NCBI GenBank assembly: GCA_020796225.1
Contig: CM036765.1
Location: forward strand, 7,699,082-7,763,081
Direction of reading: 5' to 3'
From: Arion vulgaris
Taxonomy: Eukaryota > Mollusca > Gastropoda > Stylommatophora > Arionidae
DNA: 64,000 nt
Made by a program: the position numbers and the translations under genes. A model generated the notes under the pieces. That model did not search any database. It saw nothing but the letters and a program-made list of their open reading frames with translations, and had not been told where the DNA came from. Of the stretch, positions 19,459 through 30,836 are shown one piece after another; the stretch's first letter is position 1, and the number at the start of each line of letters is the position of its first letter.

Positions 19459-19914
19459 TTATAAATAAAGTTCAGGTAAAGTGTCTTGGTAATATCCACA
19501 CAGAGTCTTCCAACCACCATTCTCTAAGATCCATTCGGATAACATGTCAATTAGATAACAGGCGACCGCCTCTGCATAAGCTTCTTCACGTATTCTGATC
19601 TCTGTATCTACGTTAGAAGCACAGGACACAATATATTTCCCGATTCGACTGGCTAGAACAAAAATAATTAAATTCTACCGCAGTTCAAGTCTTCTCTTTG
19701 GGACCAGCACTTGATTGGCAATAGTAACAAAAGTCTGATAACCAAGTTCAGGTTGTATGGTTGTAACTAAGTCATCGAAGAAACGACTGTGTCTCTTTGC
19801 AAGATCCCTCACTAACCTATCGAGTGTTTTAGCATATATATTTGTTGTTTTTCTAGAAGTAAGTATAAAAAACGTCAATATCCTCGTCTCAATTTTAACA
19901 CTTATCAAATCCAT
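19459..19914 (-). pseudogene. Bcl-2 family homologue (viral Bcl-2 type), one in-frame TAG
   Basis: A single phase of 151 codons from ATG 19912-19914 to TAA 19459-19461, interrupted only by TAG at 19675-19677 (codon 80). Residues 31-70 (LVRDLAKRHSRFFDDLVTTI, then YQTFVTIANQVL) match Bcl-2 helices 2-4 with the BH3-like region. After the stop, IIFVLASRIGKYIVSC fits helix 5 after BH1. Residues 113-142 (EAVACYLIDMLSEWILENGG, then WKTLCGYY) are a textbook BH2 with the W-x6-W spacing. The TAG falls at or beside the BH1 Trp position, so it could be TGG changed to TAG. The size matches other viral Bcl-2 proteins; there is no obvious C-terminal membrane anchor. Expected role: blocking apoptosis. It is divergent from the PolB gene with starts 14 bp apart. 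A readthrough stop, recent decay or a base-call error are the alternatives. Confidence 0.82.
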
Positions 19915-19928
19915 TTTGTCTTCCAAAG

Positions 19929-22900
19929 ATGTCTGCCGATCAACCACCAGTACGACAAAGAAATAGATGTCCAGATTGCAATCGTGTTTATAGACATGTT
20001 AGCTCTTTAGAGCGACACAGGGTTAGTGCACATGGCGGAAAACTACACATGCGCTATCTGCCGAGTTGAATACCGGCGTGCAGACAATCTACAGCGCCAT
20101 ATGATTAAAGAACACGCACAATCAAGGGTATTACCATCATCCTGTGCTCACCCTACGACTACATCAACTACCCTACCTCCAATATTCACGCCACGTTCAC
20201 ATGGATTACGTTCATCACGGAAACGAACTATAGACTCAATATTAGATATACAACATTCTCCCGGTAACCCTGTTTCGCCTGTACGAAAAAGAACTACAAA
20301 CCCTGCAGAAACCAGTTCGACGTCACAAGGATTATCATCAATCCACACTGAAACTGACTCGTTACATACATTGCCACCAGATGTACATAAAATACATACA
20401 GATAACTGGCAAGCCATCAAGACACATTCAAAAATAAACAAATTCATGTCTACCTACACCTATTATCACAGTCCACACATGGAACATCCAATAGCTTGGG
20501 GTGATCGCCTAGACAAGCTGTTTAAAAATCAAACCAATCGTTTTAAAATTAATTACAGTCATCACACTATTCTCAGACATAAGGAAACAAATGACCTTAG
20601 ATTCTTTCATGCCTCCGCTAATAATGCCTGTGTTTTAGACAAACCAATCTTAATTAATAATAGGACCGAATTATGCATTCCTTACACTGTGTTACACGAC
20701 AGCGATATTCTAAATTATGCCATGAAACAAAGACAACATTCTAGATATTCTGTTAATTCCATTCCTGCGACAAGCTTTTATCTCTATAAAATTCCAAACT
20801 ATCCGATAGGTTGCTGTATCGAACTGCCAGCGCACATAGTGTGCAATAAAAATATTACGAAATTACAACACGATTCAAACTCCAGACCGTACACAGATAA
20901 TCATTGCTTCTTTAGGTGTCTGGCTGTCCATAGGGGCTTCAGTTAAAAATGTTAGCTACCCACCGTAATCTCCTGATTCAGTGGCAAATAAACCAAAAAT
21001 TAGATTCTTTAATAGCTTTCCTGATGTTAATCTAGTCGAAATTCCAGCATTAGAAACATGTTTCGGTATTAATATAGATGTCTTTGAATACGATGATAAG
21101 CAGGCATTGACCCCAAAACTAAGGGGTAGTGATAGCTATAAAGATACCATGCGCATCTTATTATATAACAACCATTTCATGTACATACCAAATATTGATA
21201 AAGTCGCAAACGTTTTCGTGTCCCAAATGCGAAAGCTCTGTCCTAAATATTGCTGGTTGACCGACATGAAAAGACGTGTTTATTTGTCAAACAGCGAGAG
21301 TATTATAAGAGGTGGTATAGTAACCGGAGACTATTTGGGAATCGATTGATTCAATGGGATAGCTGTTGATACGAGTTATATCTATCCCATAGGAGCGACA
21401 TTTGATTTCGAATGTTATTTTGACCACTCAAATCTACCTAGCAGTGGCAAAGTCACCACATATTTAGCCAAACATGTCCCTCTGTCATGTTCTGTAGCGT
21501 CTAATATCCCGGGTGGAGGCACCTGTATGTTTCTAACATCAGGTGATCCACAAGATTTGGTAGATCGAATGCTCGAGCACCTGTGTTACATCTCTGATAT
21601 TGGTTACAAGCTCTTGTGTGCACAGTTTGCTAGTATCTATACCCAATTAACCGAGATGGGTGATGCTATACTGTTGGCAAGATTTGATGCTTATTTACGT
21701 GAACTTCCCGTTATAGGATTCAATTCGGGAAAATATGACCTAAACCTGATACTACCCTATCTGGTTACTTACTTTCTCAATCTCGACGTAGATTCCCCTT
21801 TTAATTTTGTTGTTAAAAGGAATCAGAATTTTATGTGTATAGGGACAAAGAAGCTTAGATGGCTAGATGTCGGGTCTTATCTGGCTCCCTCTTTTAGTTA
21901 TTCCAAATATCTAGCTGCCTATAAGGTGAGAGGAGACAAAAGGGTTTTTCTGTTATGAATACATTACACATTTAAATAAATTGCAAGAAACACAACTACC
22001 TCCACATTCTGCTTTCTTTTCCAAACTTAAAAATACAAATATCTCTGATATAGAGTACAAACAGTGCCAACAAGTGTGGTTAGATAATAAAATGACCACG
22101 CTAAGAGATTTTCTTATTTGGTACAATAATAAGGATGTAGTCCCTTTTTTAGCTGCTTTAGAAAAACAGGTTAGTTTTTATGCTCAGCTAAAGATTGATA
22201 TGTTTAAAGATGCCATATCGGTCCCTGGAATTACGTTAAAATATTTATTTAAAACTCTTGATAAAGAGGTTGCCTTTTCCTTGTGTTCCAAACGGGGCAA
22301 GATCTGCATAAGACACTTAGAGCTAATATTGTGGGTGGTCCTTCTATAATATTTCATAGATATCATGAAAAAGGAAAAAATTGTATTAGGGGTAATGTTG
22401 GTCCAGGTATCAAAGGTTACGATGCCAATGCTTTATATCTATGGGCCTTGATGCAGAAAATGCCGACAGACTTTGCAGTTACCAGACAACCTGAGGATGG
22501 CTTCAGACCACACCGCGCTAATTATTACATCATCCAGTGTCGGGAATGGTTAACTTGGGTGGCCCACTTACATAGTATTGATTTAAAGACACAATTCAAC
22601 GGTAGCGAGATGAGATTGGGTTCAAGACATATTAGAGTAGATGGGTGGGATAAACAAAATCGAACCGTGTATCAGTTTCACGGTTGTTTGTTTCATGGAC
22701 ATCCAAACTGTTCACTTACTCAAGGTAGAATATTAACCAATAAATAACAAACCCTTAGCTGACCTGTATAAAAAGACAGTAGATATTCGCGAGTACTTGA
22801 CTAATGAAGTTAAGGTTTCTGTCATCGAAATGTGGAATGTGAATGGCAGATTCTGAAAAAACTGATCAATCAGTCAGAAATTTTCTGTTGGCTAGACGCC

Positions 22901-24151
22901 CAAAACGTTTCAAATGTTAGTACCCTATCACCGAGGCAAAACTAGTTGCCGGTGTTTTGGATGAAACCTTTTGGTTGGTAGAGTGTGACATTCATGTCCC
23001 AGACAGTTTAAAGAGTATTTTTCAGAGATGACCCGATCTTTAAAACATTGACGTCACAAGAGCTGATATAGGTGAATTTATGGGGCCTATGCTGATGGAC
23101 ACAAACTTTTGTCGGGTAGTCGTCGAACTTTAATCGGTAGTTATAGAGGTGACAAAATTTTACTAGCGACTCCGTTGTTAAAATGGTATCTCAAACATGG
23201 TTTAATTGTTAGCAAAATACATCGTGTGATTGAATACCAGCCCGTCTCTTGTTTCAAACAATTTGGAGATAGTGTATCAGCTGCACGTCGCGCTGGGGAT
23301 AGAGACGTGGGTCCTCCATAACCAGTGAGACCATGAAACTTTTAGGGAACGCTGCCTATGGTAAGACCTTGACGAATAAGGCCATGCACTTAAACGTATC
23401 ATACTGTCGGGGGCTGAGACAGGGTCTTAATAAATAACCCCTGTTTAAACATATGACGCAAATAGGTGAGGATATTTATGCGGTAGAAATGTTTAAAAAG
23501 AATACTATTTGGGATCTTCCGTTACAGATAGGCTTTTTTGTTTATCAATACGCAAAATTACGAATGTTAGAGTTTTAATACGATTTTCTAGATAGGTTCG
23601 TAGATCGTTCCGATTTCCAATTGTGTGAAATGGACACTGATAGCTTATACTTAGCCCTTAGCGCAGCGACATTAGTTGAGGTTGTTAAGCCCCACCTACG
23701 TAGTGAGTTTTATCAGGTATATAATAACTGGTTTCCAGCAGAAACTTGTTTACAGCATCACTCAACCTTTATTAGTAGCCAGGGGACCATTAGTTTCGAT
23801 TGCTCGAGTTGTCAGGCAAGACAATTATATGAGCGAAGAACTCCAGGTCTTTTCAAGTTAGAATATGAAGGATCTGGAATGGTCTCTTTGTGTAGTAAAA
23901 CATACCACTGCTTCAGGGACTACAATAAAACTAGCACCAAGGGTTTGACAAAACAACACAATATTTTAGACAAAAATATATTTTTAGATGTACTCACTAC
24001 ACAAGAATCGCAGGGTGGAAAGAATGTTGGTTTCAGAACACAAGCTGGGTCAATTTACACATATGAACAACACAGAAACTCTCTCTCATATTTTTATATC
24101 AAACGACAACTACAATCAGATAATGTCACTACGATACCTCTATCTATATAA
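19929..24151 (+). pseudogene. Protein-primed family B DNA polymerase, multiply frameshifted
   Basis: Replicative polymerase of the element. ATG at 19929 starts a C2H2 finger (CPDCNRVYRHVSSLERHRVS). After a shift near 20040 a second finger follows (CAICRVEYRRADNLQRHMIK). A linker leads to NHCFFRCLAVHRG (~20900). Exonuclease motifs: I in FDFECYF (~21400), II in VIGFNSGKYDLNLIL (~21710-21755) and III in WYNNKDVVPFLAAL (~22120-22160). Polymerase motifs: A in GYDANALYLW (~22415), B in LGNAAYGKTLTNKA (~23337-23380) and C in CEMDTDSLYL (~23624-23653). A YQFHGCLFHGHPNC segment near 22670-22710 fits the protein-priming inserts. The gene ends with TAA at 24149-24151. At least seven frame changes or stops (near 20040, 20945, 21350, 21955, 22280, 22745, and several in 22850-23620). 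Confidence 0.92.
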
Positions 24152-24279
24152 AACAGTTTATATTAGAGTTACGCACACAGTGTTATATATATATATATAT
24201 CATTACACTGCCCTATTGTATTTCCATATTTGTTGTATCTCATAACACAACTTATGCACAGATATATACTTGGTGAATC

Positions 24280-24285
24280 AATAAA
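24280..24285 (+). terminator. Poly(A) signal after PolB, at the inner edge of the right terminal repeat
   Basis: AATAAA about 130 bp after the PolB stop, at the boundary of the right terminal repeat. Confidence 0.45.
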
Positions 24286-24536
24286 TTTATATATATATAT
24301 GTCTATCGTTTTGTTATATGTTATTATGTCAATACGTGTTATATGTACTATACTTTTTAAAGGAAGATAACTCTACCACACACGAAAAAAGTTTTTTATC
24401 TCCCTTACTATCTTAACAAAATTATTGATCAAATTCAACCAATTAATTACTATATATCTTCATGATATATCGATTAGCAGCGGTTTCAACCGCCAGATAA
24501 TTGTTTTAATACCTGACATTAACTAAAAACACTACT
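24281..24536 (-). repeat. Maverick right terminal inverted repeat
   Basis: Reverse complement of 9938-10198, ending ACTAAAAACACTACT, followed directly by the target duplication CGTAAT. Confidence 0.95.
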
Positions 24537-24542
24537 CGTAAT
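24537..24542. repeat. Target-site duplication, right (CGTAAT)
   Basis: Identical to 9932-9937. Confidence 0.9.
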
Positions 24543-24837
24543 GCTGCGGCGCAGAGAAATGCTATCTCTGCGAAAAGACAGAACATACACACACCCACAT
24601 GTCCAACATTTAGCATATATGCCTCACCTGTGGTAGGAAATGGGTTCGGGATCCGCACCCACCAGAGACGTGCAATAACACACGACCAAGACTGTTGTCA
24701 TCATTGCTTGCGACTGTTTTGTACATGAGTTTATTATGAGATATATATATATATGTATATAGGTGTATGTAACGGTACATGCATATTGGGGTATATACAT
24801 ATATATGTGTGTGCGTGTGACATAATGTGTGCATATG

Positions 24838-24908
24838 GTGGCTAAGGGACTAAGTCGATGAACCGATAACTCGCGTTCTGAATGACGTGGGTTCGAATCT
24901 GGACCGCA
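24838..24908 (+). repeat. tRNA-like SINE head
   Basis: An A-box-like block (GTGGCTAAGGGACTAAG) and, about 35 bp further, a good B box within GTGGGTTCGAATCTGGACC. It resembles 2725-2794. The 5' and 3' ends of the putative tRNA do not pair convincingly in an acceptor stem, and downstream sequence to about 25070 shows no CCA-like end, so a tRNA-derived SINE is preferred over a tRNA gene. Confidence 0.55.
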
Positions 24909-25147
24909 CTATTCTGTTCACGAGTGCATATTTTCTTGAGATCCCAAAAATGTTTGCCGCACATGTGGAGTTCGTGCTTTATACAATACCCTCTGCAGAT
25001 GTGGTGCCATTTCTGTGGAGAGGGAACGAGTCATGTTGAAAACACGTGCAATGTAGTTAGACCATTTAGAATCTTATAATTATATATAAAGTATTTGAAC
25101 TATATACTCACAACATTCACTGTTTATCATGTGTATTTTTTCTATAG

Positions 25148-25328
25148 GTACGGAGGTCTATGTAGCCAGTATATATTACAACGCATCTCAGCTAATAAAT
25201 CACTGGAGAATGCTAGGTGTACATTCATTATTAATAGCGGGTTGATTCATCTTCTATGTTGTGTGGTAAACGGATTTGGTATGGTCGTATATGCTTACTT
25301 TGTTCAGATTCGCTGTGATCCTTTTCAG
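25148..25328 (+). CDS. SLC5-type symporter, internal exon
   Basis: Acceptor TTTTTTCTATAG ends at 25147 and donor GTGAGA starts at 25329. After one base completing a previous codon, the frame reads YGGLCSQYILQRISANKSLE, corresponding to the SLC5 YGVNQxQVQRYISxxS block, followed by a hydrophobic helix (LIHLLCCVVNGFGMVVYAYF) and CDPF, which matches the DCDPF motif after this helix in the family. The exon ends in phase 0 and joins cleanly to the exon at 30837. The previous exon in the window lies 19 kb upstream, on the other side of the Maverick. Confidence 0.85.
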
Positions 25329-25389
25329 GTGAGACTGTGTGTTTATTAAAATGATTATTTGTAATTTTAACATATTAGCTAACGCGTTG

Positions 25390-25735
25390 AAAAAAATCAC
25401 AGAATCACTAACATCAGCATAAGAAAGAAAGTTGGTACAGAACCTTGCTTGAATTACATTGAGAAACAAAGAATGAAGGGGTTTGGCCACTTAATAAGAA
25501 TGCATCCAAACTCCACAGTATACAGAGTCTTCTACAACAGAACATCGGGAAAGAAGGCAAGAGAAAGATCACGGAAAAGATGGTTAGATAGCGTGGTAGA
25601 ATCCTGTGCAAGAGCAAAAATAACAATCACACAAGCCACCAGAACAGCACAAGACAAAAACAGAAAACCACGACACTGGGCAACAACCCGGTAGCAGTGT
25701 GACGACGAAAGAAAAGAAGATTGAAAAAAAAGGCT
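25390..25735 (+). mobile_element. LINE C-terminal fragment (family E, RTE-like)
   Basis: The frame reads YIEKQRMKGFGHLIRMHPNS, then a GKKARERSRKRWLDSV-type segment and AQDKNRKPRHW. This is the C-terminal end common to many RTE-like LINE proteins (RLxWxGHxxRM...G+R.RGRPxxxWxD...A.DR..WR). No catalytic RT motif is present. Related fragments lie at 31080-31670 and 51600-52090. Confidence 0.65.
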
Positions 25736-25794
25736 GAGGCAGAATTCAATTTGATAAATTTTGTTATCAGTTATCAGTTATATGAGGACTATCA

Positions 25795-28250
25795 TCATAG
25801 CACTCCGGACATGTCCATAGGTGCTCCGATCTCCGCCTCAGCAAATCCAGCAGCGCCCAGCGACCCAGTTCGATGTTGATTAATCAATCTCTTTGAATAT
25901 TTAGTATGTCGTTCTTTTCGGGCTGCACCAATATTGACACCCATCTCTTTCAATCTGGTCAGCGAGTGGGATTCACAGCCCTGAAACTCCTCTGTTCGGA
26001 AATACTCTCTCAATGCTTGAAGAATGTCCCTTCGATCCATTGCAGCTCCCTCTGATATTGTATCTAAGCCAGCCAATCTATCAGCTCGTTCATTACCCCT
26101 AACTCCTTTGTGCCCAGGGACAAAAATAAAGGTGATTTCTCTGATCATTGTCTGTACCAGTACCTCCACCCAGTTGCGTCTCACTATACCTGATTCGACT
26201 TTACGAATCATGCTCATGGAGTCACTGAGTATGAAAATACGAGAATAATTGTGAGATGCCAACCAGTTCACCCCCTCCGTAACCGCCCGAACCTCTATTG
26301 TCAAGTTACTTGTGGTTGTTGCGTATGCCCCACTGGCCTCTCTTATTATTTTTCCTCCTGAGCGTGCTGAAAAGTCCACGCACAGCGTTGTTGGCGAATG
26401 ACTGAACCATCGGTGTAAATAACCACATCTGTATCATTGTTGATGTCATTCAAGAGAGCCTCCACCTCCACGTTTAGCAGTGATATATTATTTTGTTCGC
26501 AGTTTTTCTTAATAGATGTAATAACGGTGAAAGCAGTCTGAATTTGAGGCGGCACAGCAATCCATTCCTCTCCTGTTTCAATTCCGGAAGGATCACATAT
26601 TTTCCTAAGCGTATCTTCCGCCTGACTCAGCTATGATCTGCTTCTCTTGAGTCTACACCCTTTCGCCTTAATGAGTTCTTCATGGAGAGGATGTTCCTTG
26701 TTTGCATTCATTCTTAGATATGATCGAACCCTCCAAGTTTCAATTCTGTTAGCAATAGTTAGGAGATCAAGAAGGAATCGCATTGACACTCCTGGTGTAT
26801 CTTTTGTGCATCCCAGAATGATGCGCATAGCCTCATTCTGAATTGTTTCCAGTCTCACTGTTTGCGTTGGACTAATTGTTAGGAGAGCGCATGCATATTC
26901 TATACATGACAGAACAATACCTTGGTACAAGAGCACAAGAAGGCGTTTCTCAATGTTAGCAGCCGCCATGATTCTCAGTGCGGATAGTGCGTTGCGAGCC
27001 TTGGCAATAACTTGGTCGATATGGTCCGTAAAGCATAGACTGCGATCACATTTTACACCCAAATAACTCATAGATACTGTTCGGGTGAGTGTATGTCCAT
27101 CTAACGTAACGTGTGGTGTGTCAGACCTCACAATGTGATTATTTAGGGAGAACCATGACATCACAGCTTTGGTATGGTTTATCGTTGCACCAGAAACATC
27201 ACACCAGACCATTATGCGGTTCAGTTCTTCCTGGAGTTTATTAGCAATTTCATCCCGTTTCTCCCTGTCTGTACACCATTATGTCGTCTGCAAAAATGAC
27301 AGTGTTCGTCTCCTGCCAGATAATTACTGCTTCGTAATCATTATGGTGAATACATTGAATAGTACTGGAGATAGTGGAGACCCTGGGTAGGCCGGTGAAA
27401 TTTTTGTCTGTACAGAGTACCAATTACCACACCTGAGTGCCACTTTCCTCTCGAACAGGGCCCTTGCAATCCATCTTATGAGCAATGTATCGATTTTGTG
27501 TAGCGTGAGCATTTGTATAAGGTATGTGATTAGAACTTTGTTGTAAGCATCCTCGAGATCTAGTACAACAGCACAAGTCTCCAAACCAGCCTGGAAGCCT
27601 TCAAAGACGTCATAGGAAAAGATCGATGCATTACACCAAGTTTCTTTATTCGGCCTGTATGCGCCGAGGGTGGAAGGAAACATGCGACGTTCCTCCAAAT
27701 CCCGGTCGAGCCTACATGCCACTAACTTTTCCAGAAGCTTGCCCACTGTGTTCTGCATTGCAATTATTCTAAAACCGTTTATGTGTTTGTGATTCTTGTT
27801 AGGTTTTGCCAGTGGTATTAAATAACTGTGTAGCCATTCCCCCCTGATCTCGCCATTTGTTAAACTAGTGTTGAATTCTTTACAAAGCCCATTCATGTCT
27901 TCGTCTGATATCCTGCTTATGTCACTGTATTGGATACCATCGGGCCTGGTGCAGTATTATGTGATCTCTTAAGCATTGCACGTATTTCATCCCTCGTGAA
28001 TTCAAGATCGTCATTCCACTCCGTGTCGACACATTGCTCCGATAACAGGGAAATGATATTGAGTCTTGCTTCCTATCATTTCGATTCGTCTGTTGAATAA
28101 AATGATCCAGAAATGCCATTCCTTTAGCTTCATCAGTTTTTCGCCACACCAGATCATTATCTTGAAAATCTGGTATGATACGTTTGTGTGGCGCACCGTT
28201 CATGGCCTGGTGAAACAGCCACAATTTCTGGAGGGAGCTATCGGATACAT
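25795..28250 (-). mobile_element. I/Jockey-like LINE family A, 2.4-kb 3' copy
   Basis: On the (-) strand in order: RT fingers and palm in 27324-27896 (GFRIIAMQNTVGKLLEKLVA, then AVVLDLEDAYNKV and SPLSPVLFNVF), thumb region in 26631-27212 (VSMSYLGVKCDRSLCF; RLETIQNEAMRIILGCTKDT), and RNase H in 25795-26555 (VVIYTDGSV; IFILSDSMSMI; VPGHKGVRGNERADRLAG). It ends IGAPMDMSGVL at 25795. The catalytic YxDD box region near 27285 is disrupted. An extra upstream segment to about 28250 is also related. Frameshifts near 26350, 26600, 27250 and 27900. It inserted antisense into the SLC5 intron and is the best copy of the family here. Confidence 0.85.
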
Positions 28251-28344
28251 TTTATTTCTATTCCGTAAGTATATGCACAACTTTAGCTGTACTTTTCTTA
28301 TTTCTTAAAGATAGTTTATAAGTGAAATATAATTTTCTAGATAG

Positions 28345-28620
28345 ATGAATTTGTCTAAATCTAACATAAAAAGAAAGAATACATTTAGCAACAGCAGCAT
28401 TGGGAATATAACCAATGCTATGTTCAAATTAGCAAAGTGTGAGTTGAAAAATAGGGCACTCACACGAAACACCAACTATCATGTATATACGGTCTATGTT
28501 TACATCACTCTACGTATGGTAGTGAGAAGTGGGTCACATATGCCAGACAAGAACATCGCCTTAACATCTTCCATATGCACTATTAGTACTTACCTTCATC
28601 AAGAAACAACAAATTAAATG
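28345..28620 (+). mobile_element. LINE family D fragment (RTE-like)
   Basis: Degenerate frames carry remnants of the family D thumb/tail (a YGSETWVTYAR-like stretch near 28490-28550 and QIKWFDHIS near 28600), matching YASETWTVYSRHARKLNHFH in the copy at 58400-60530 (-). Only a few hundred bases remain. Confidence 0.45.
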
Positions 28621-29000
28621 GTTCGACCACATAAGCACCGCCGGCGTGATGCTGACCACATCACCCATCGTGTGCCGACGGTCAATGAACGATACAGGCC
28701 TAACACTGTATTGACCTATATACCACGAGGTATGAAAGGGTTCCTTTTTCCCTTTTACATAAGCACCAACAGACAGTGCACCTCAAAGATCAATGTTGCT
28801 CCCATAAAACGTATACAATACAAAAGGCCGGCCACGTAAAAGTTGGACCTCAGAAATAACATAGGTGACCAAAGACACTATTAATGAATCGTAAAAAAAT
28901 GCTCGTTCTAGAAATGTCTTCTTATCCTGACGATGTGAGGCAAAACAAGATTGGAATAAAGAAAGAAAAAAAACGAACACTATTTCTTTTAATTAAGCAA
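28621..29000. other. Intron stretch, nothing recognised
   Basis: Short open frames only. An ATCCTGACGATGTGAGGCAAAACA block near 28925 recurs in altered form near 32850, pointing to another dispersed repeat. Confidence 0.4.
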
Positions 29001-29580
29001 TGAAATCGTGAACATAACAACAGCTTGTTATGTACTACTGCACACAGGATTATGGAACTCAGAGTATCATGACGTAAACGTTCATCATTCGTGACGAAAT
29101 AATCACAATATAGATGGAGACTGCAGTAAAACTATGTAGAATTGCGAAACACTTAACAACAAAGTACCGTAGTTTTACAAATTGCAAAAACAATGACAAT
29201 AAACAGCAATGTTCTATATGTGCATATGTTGCATGTATATAAGCTATATATTTACTTGATTTTTATTGTTTCTCTTCTTTTCTACTTCTAGTTTTTATGT
29301 GTGTTTTTGTGTTACATTTATTTCGTTATTCGTTTTTATTCTCAGATTTTCAATAGGAACGTTTGAATGTCTCCGTATGTAGCCGTCCATATATAGTGTT
29401 TTTATTTTTAATTCGTCACTCCTGTTGTTCGTTTGCTTGATAAAGGCCTTTTGGACGAAATGTTGCTGTATATTGTCATTCTTTTTGTAATTTGTAAAAC
29501 TACAGTACTTTGTTATTACGTGTTCATCATTCGTGACGTAATTACTAAAATATTTTCAAAATTCACGGCACAGCGACTTT
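29000..29580. repeat. Penelope-like element termini in head-to-head arrangement
   Basis: 29120-29200 matches the 3' end of the Penelope-like copies in (-) orientation (CTGCAGTAAAACTA, TTTTACAAATTGCAAAAACA). 29200-29560 matches it in (+) orientation (TTGATAAAGGCCTTTTGG, TTTGTAAAACTACAGTACTT). No coding part is left. Confidence 0.6.
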
Positions 29581-30836
29581 ATAAACATCCTGTATATATC
29601 TATCAATATGTACATGGAGATAATAAAGGACAGCCATTGCCCTACCCTAAGACAGCAGTTATCGGACTGGGCAGGTTGTTAATAGATGATAGAAGAAATA
29701 TAAAGAGACTGGGAAAGATGCACACCAAAAAATGCGCACCATAGTAAGGATATAGTTACTAGAATTAGTTGAGTTTGACGTGGCATGACGACAGAAACTA
29801 AAGACAGAAAAACAACAGCATAAAAACGAGAGAGACCGATATAAACCTTAGTAAGAGACGGGTGTGTTTACTAACAATGGTTCAATAAACATGATCTGTA
29901 TATAACAAAGGTGTTTGAGTTATTGTCATCAAACTCACAGTTAACCACCAACATCCGTTATGTCGTAGGAGGCTTTAAACATCATCAGATTAAATACCAT
30001 TAACCAATTCTCAAATTAGAAGAAAAAGGATAGAAATAACAACTCCTATTACAAATATCTACTATATTTTCCTTAGGGTCAGATATGCTGTCCGCCTATA
30101 CACGGCCTCAGTTTACATCCGAAATTCACCATTTTTTTCTGCAAAATTTTATCATGAAAAGTTTAGATAAACTGAAAAAACGGTTTCGAGATTGGTTCAA
30201 TATTCGTTTTTTAAAATAAATAAAATCGAATTTGTGATGCCTAACCACATTTTTAACCACGTGGTGAAGACAGGTTGGTATACTAGTCAAAGCGATATAA
30301 TCACTAAAATGACCACATGCGCATGGATTACGTCCCTTAACCAAAAACGTTATTAGCTCTTCAATGTATGCTACATACACGCATAAGCTATGTCAGCAGT
30401 TTCAAGACGGCATTAGATTAGTGTTGACCGCGGACGACAGTAGAATTGCAATCTGTGTTGACATAGTTCTGGTCGGTCAACACGAGCGGACGTAAAACGA
30501 TGTGCTGGGATTAATTTGAGATATGTCTGCTATATCCATGGCCAGTTTTATGTGGCATGACTAGAGTTGAAAGTGGAAACAATTTATATATGCTTGCAAA
30601 CGACGGGAAAACAAGGAATGTTGTTTACTTTCAGGCTCTCACTTAAAAATAAATATAACTTACACAATAATTATGTCATTTTTGCTAATTAAAACAAAAT
30701 AGTACCATTACACAATTTTTTTTCTATAATCTAAATTCTCGTTACAAACGTTTTCGAATCCGAGCGAAGCCGGGTTAATTAGCTAGTAAGTATATAAAAA
30801 CATATATAATTTACCATATATTTCTAATTTCAACAG
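29581..30836. other. Intron stretch, no gene recognised
   Basis: 29630-29750 has a short LINE-end-like frame (DRRNIKRLGKMHTKK), which I do not rely on. The remainder is AT-rich with no coding or repeat signature that I recognise. Confidence 0.35.

Larger units (their letters stand above)
9938..24536 (+). mobile_element. Maverick/Polinton (adintovirus-like) element, complete ends, decayed genes
   Basis: A 14.6-kb element bounded by inverted repeats that start AGTAGTGTTTTTAGTTAATG, flanked on both sides by the identical 6-bp duplication CGTAAT (9932-9937 and 24537-24542). Six-bp duplications and AG-starting termini are the known hallmarks of Mavericks. The gene set is diagnostic: retrovirus-like integrase, A32-type packaging ATPase, adenain-like protease, penton, double-jelly-roll capsid protein, and protein-primed PolB, plus pX-, pVI- and PC4-like proteins. 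Three extra (-) strand genes (PxDLS protein, cyclin, Bcl-2 homologue) are accessory. It lies in an intron of the SLC5 gene with its core genes in the host sense. Most core genes contain frameshifts or stops, so as assembled it could not make virus proteins. Confidence 0.97.

Noticed and set aside
20148..20447. 99-codon (-) frame opposite the PolB N-terminus
   Set aside because: Shadow of the PolB coding strand; no independent signal.
9938..24536. Free adenovirus or contaminating virus contig
   Set aside because: Integrase, 6-bp duplication, terminal repeats and SLC5 exons on both sides show an integrated Maverick, not contamination.
24838..24908. Functional tRNA gene
   Set aside because: A and B boxes are present but no convincing acceptor-stem pairing; it fits a tRNA-derived SINE better.
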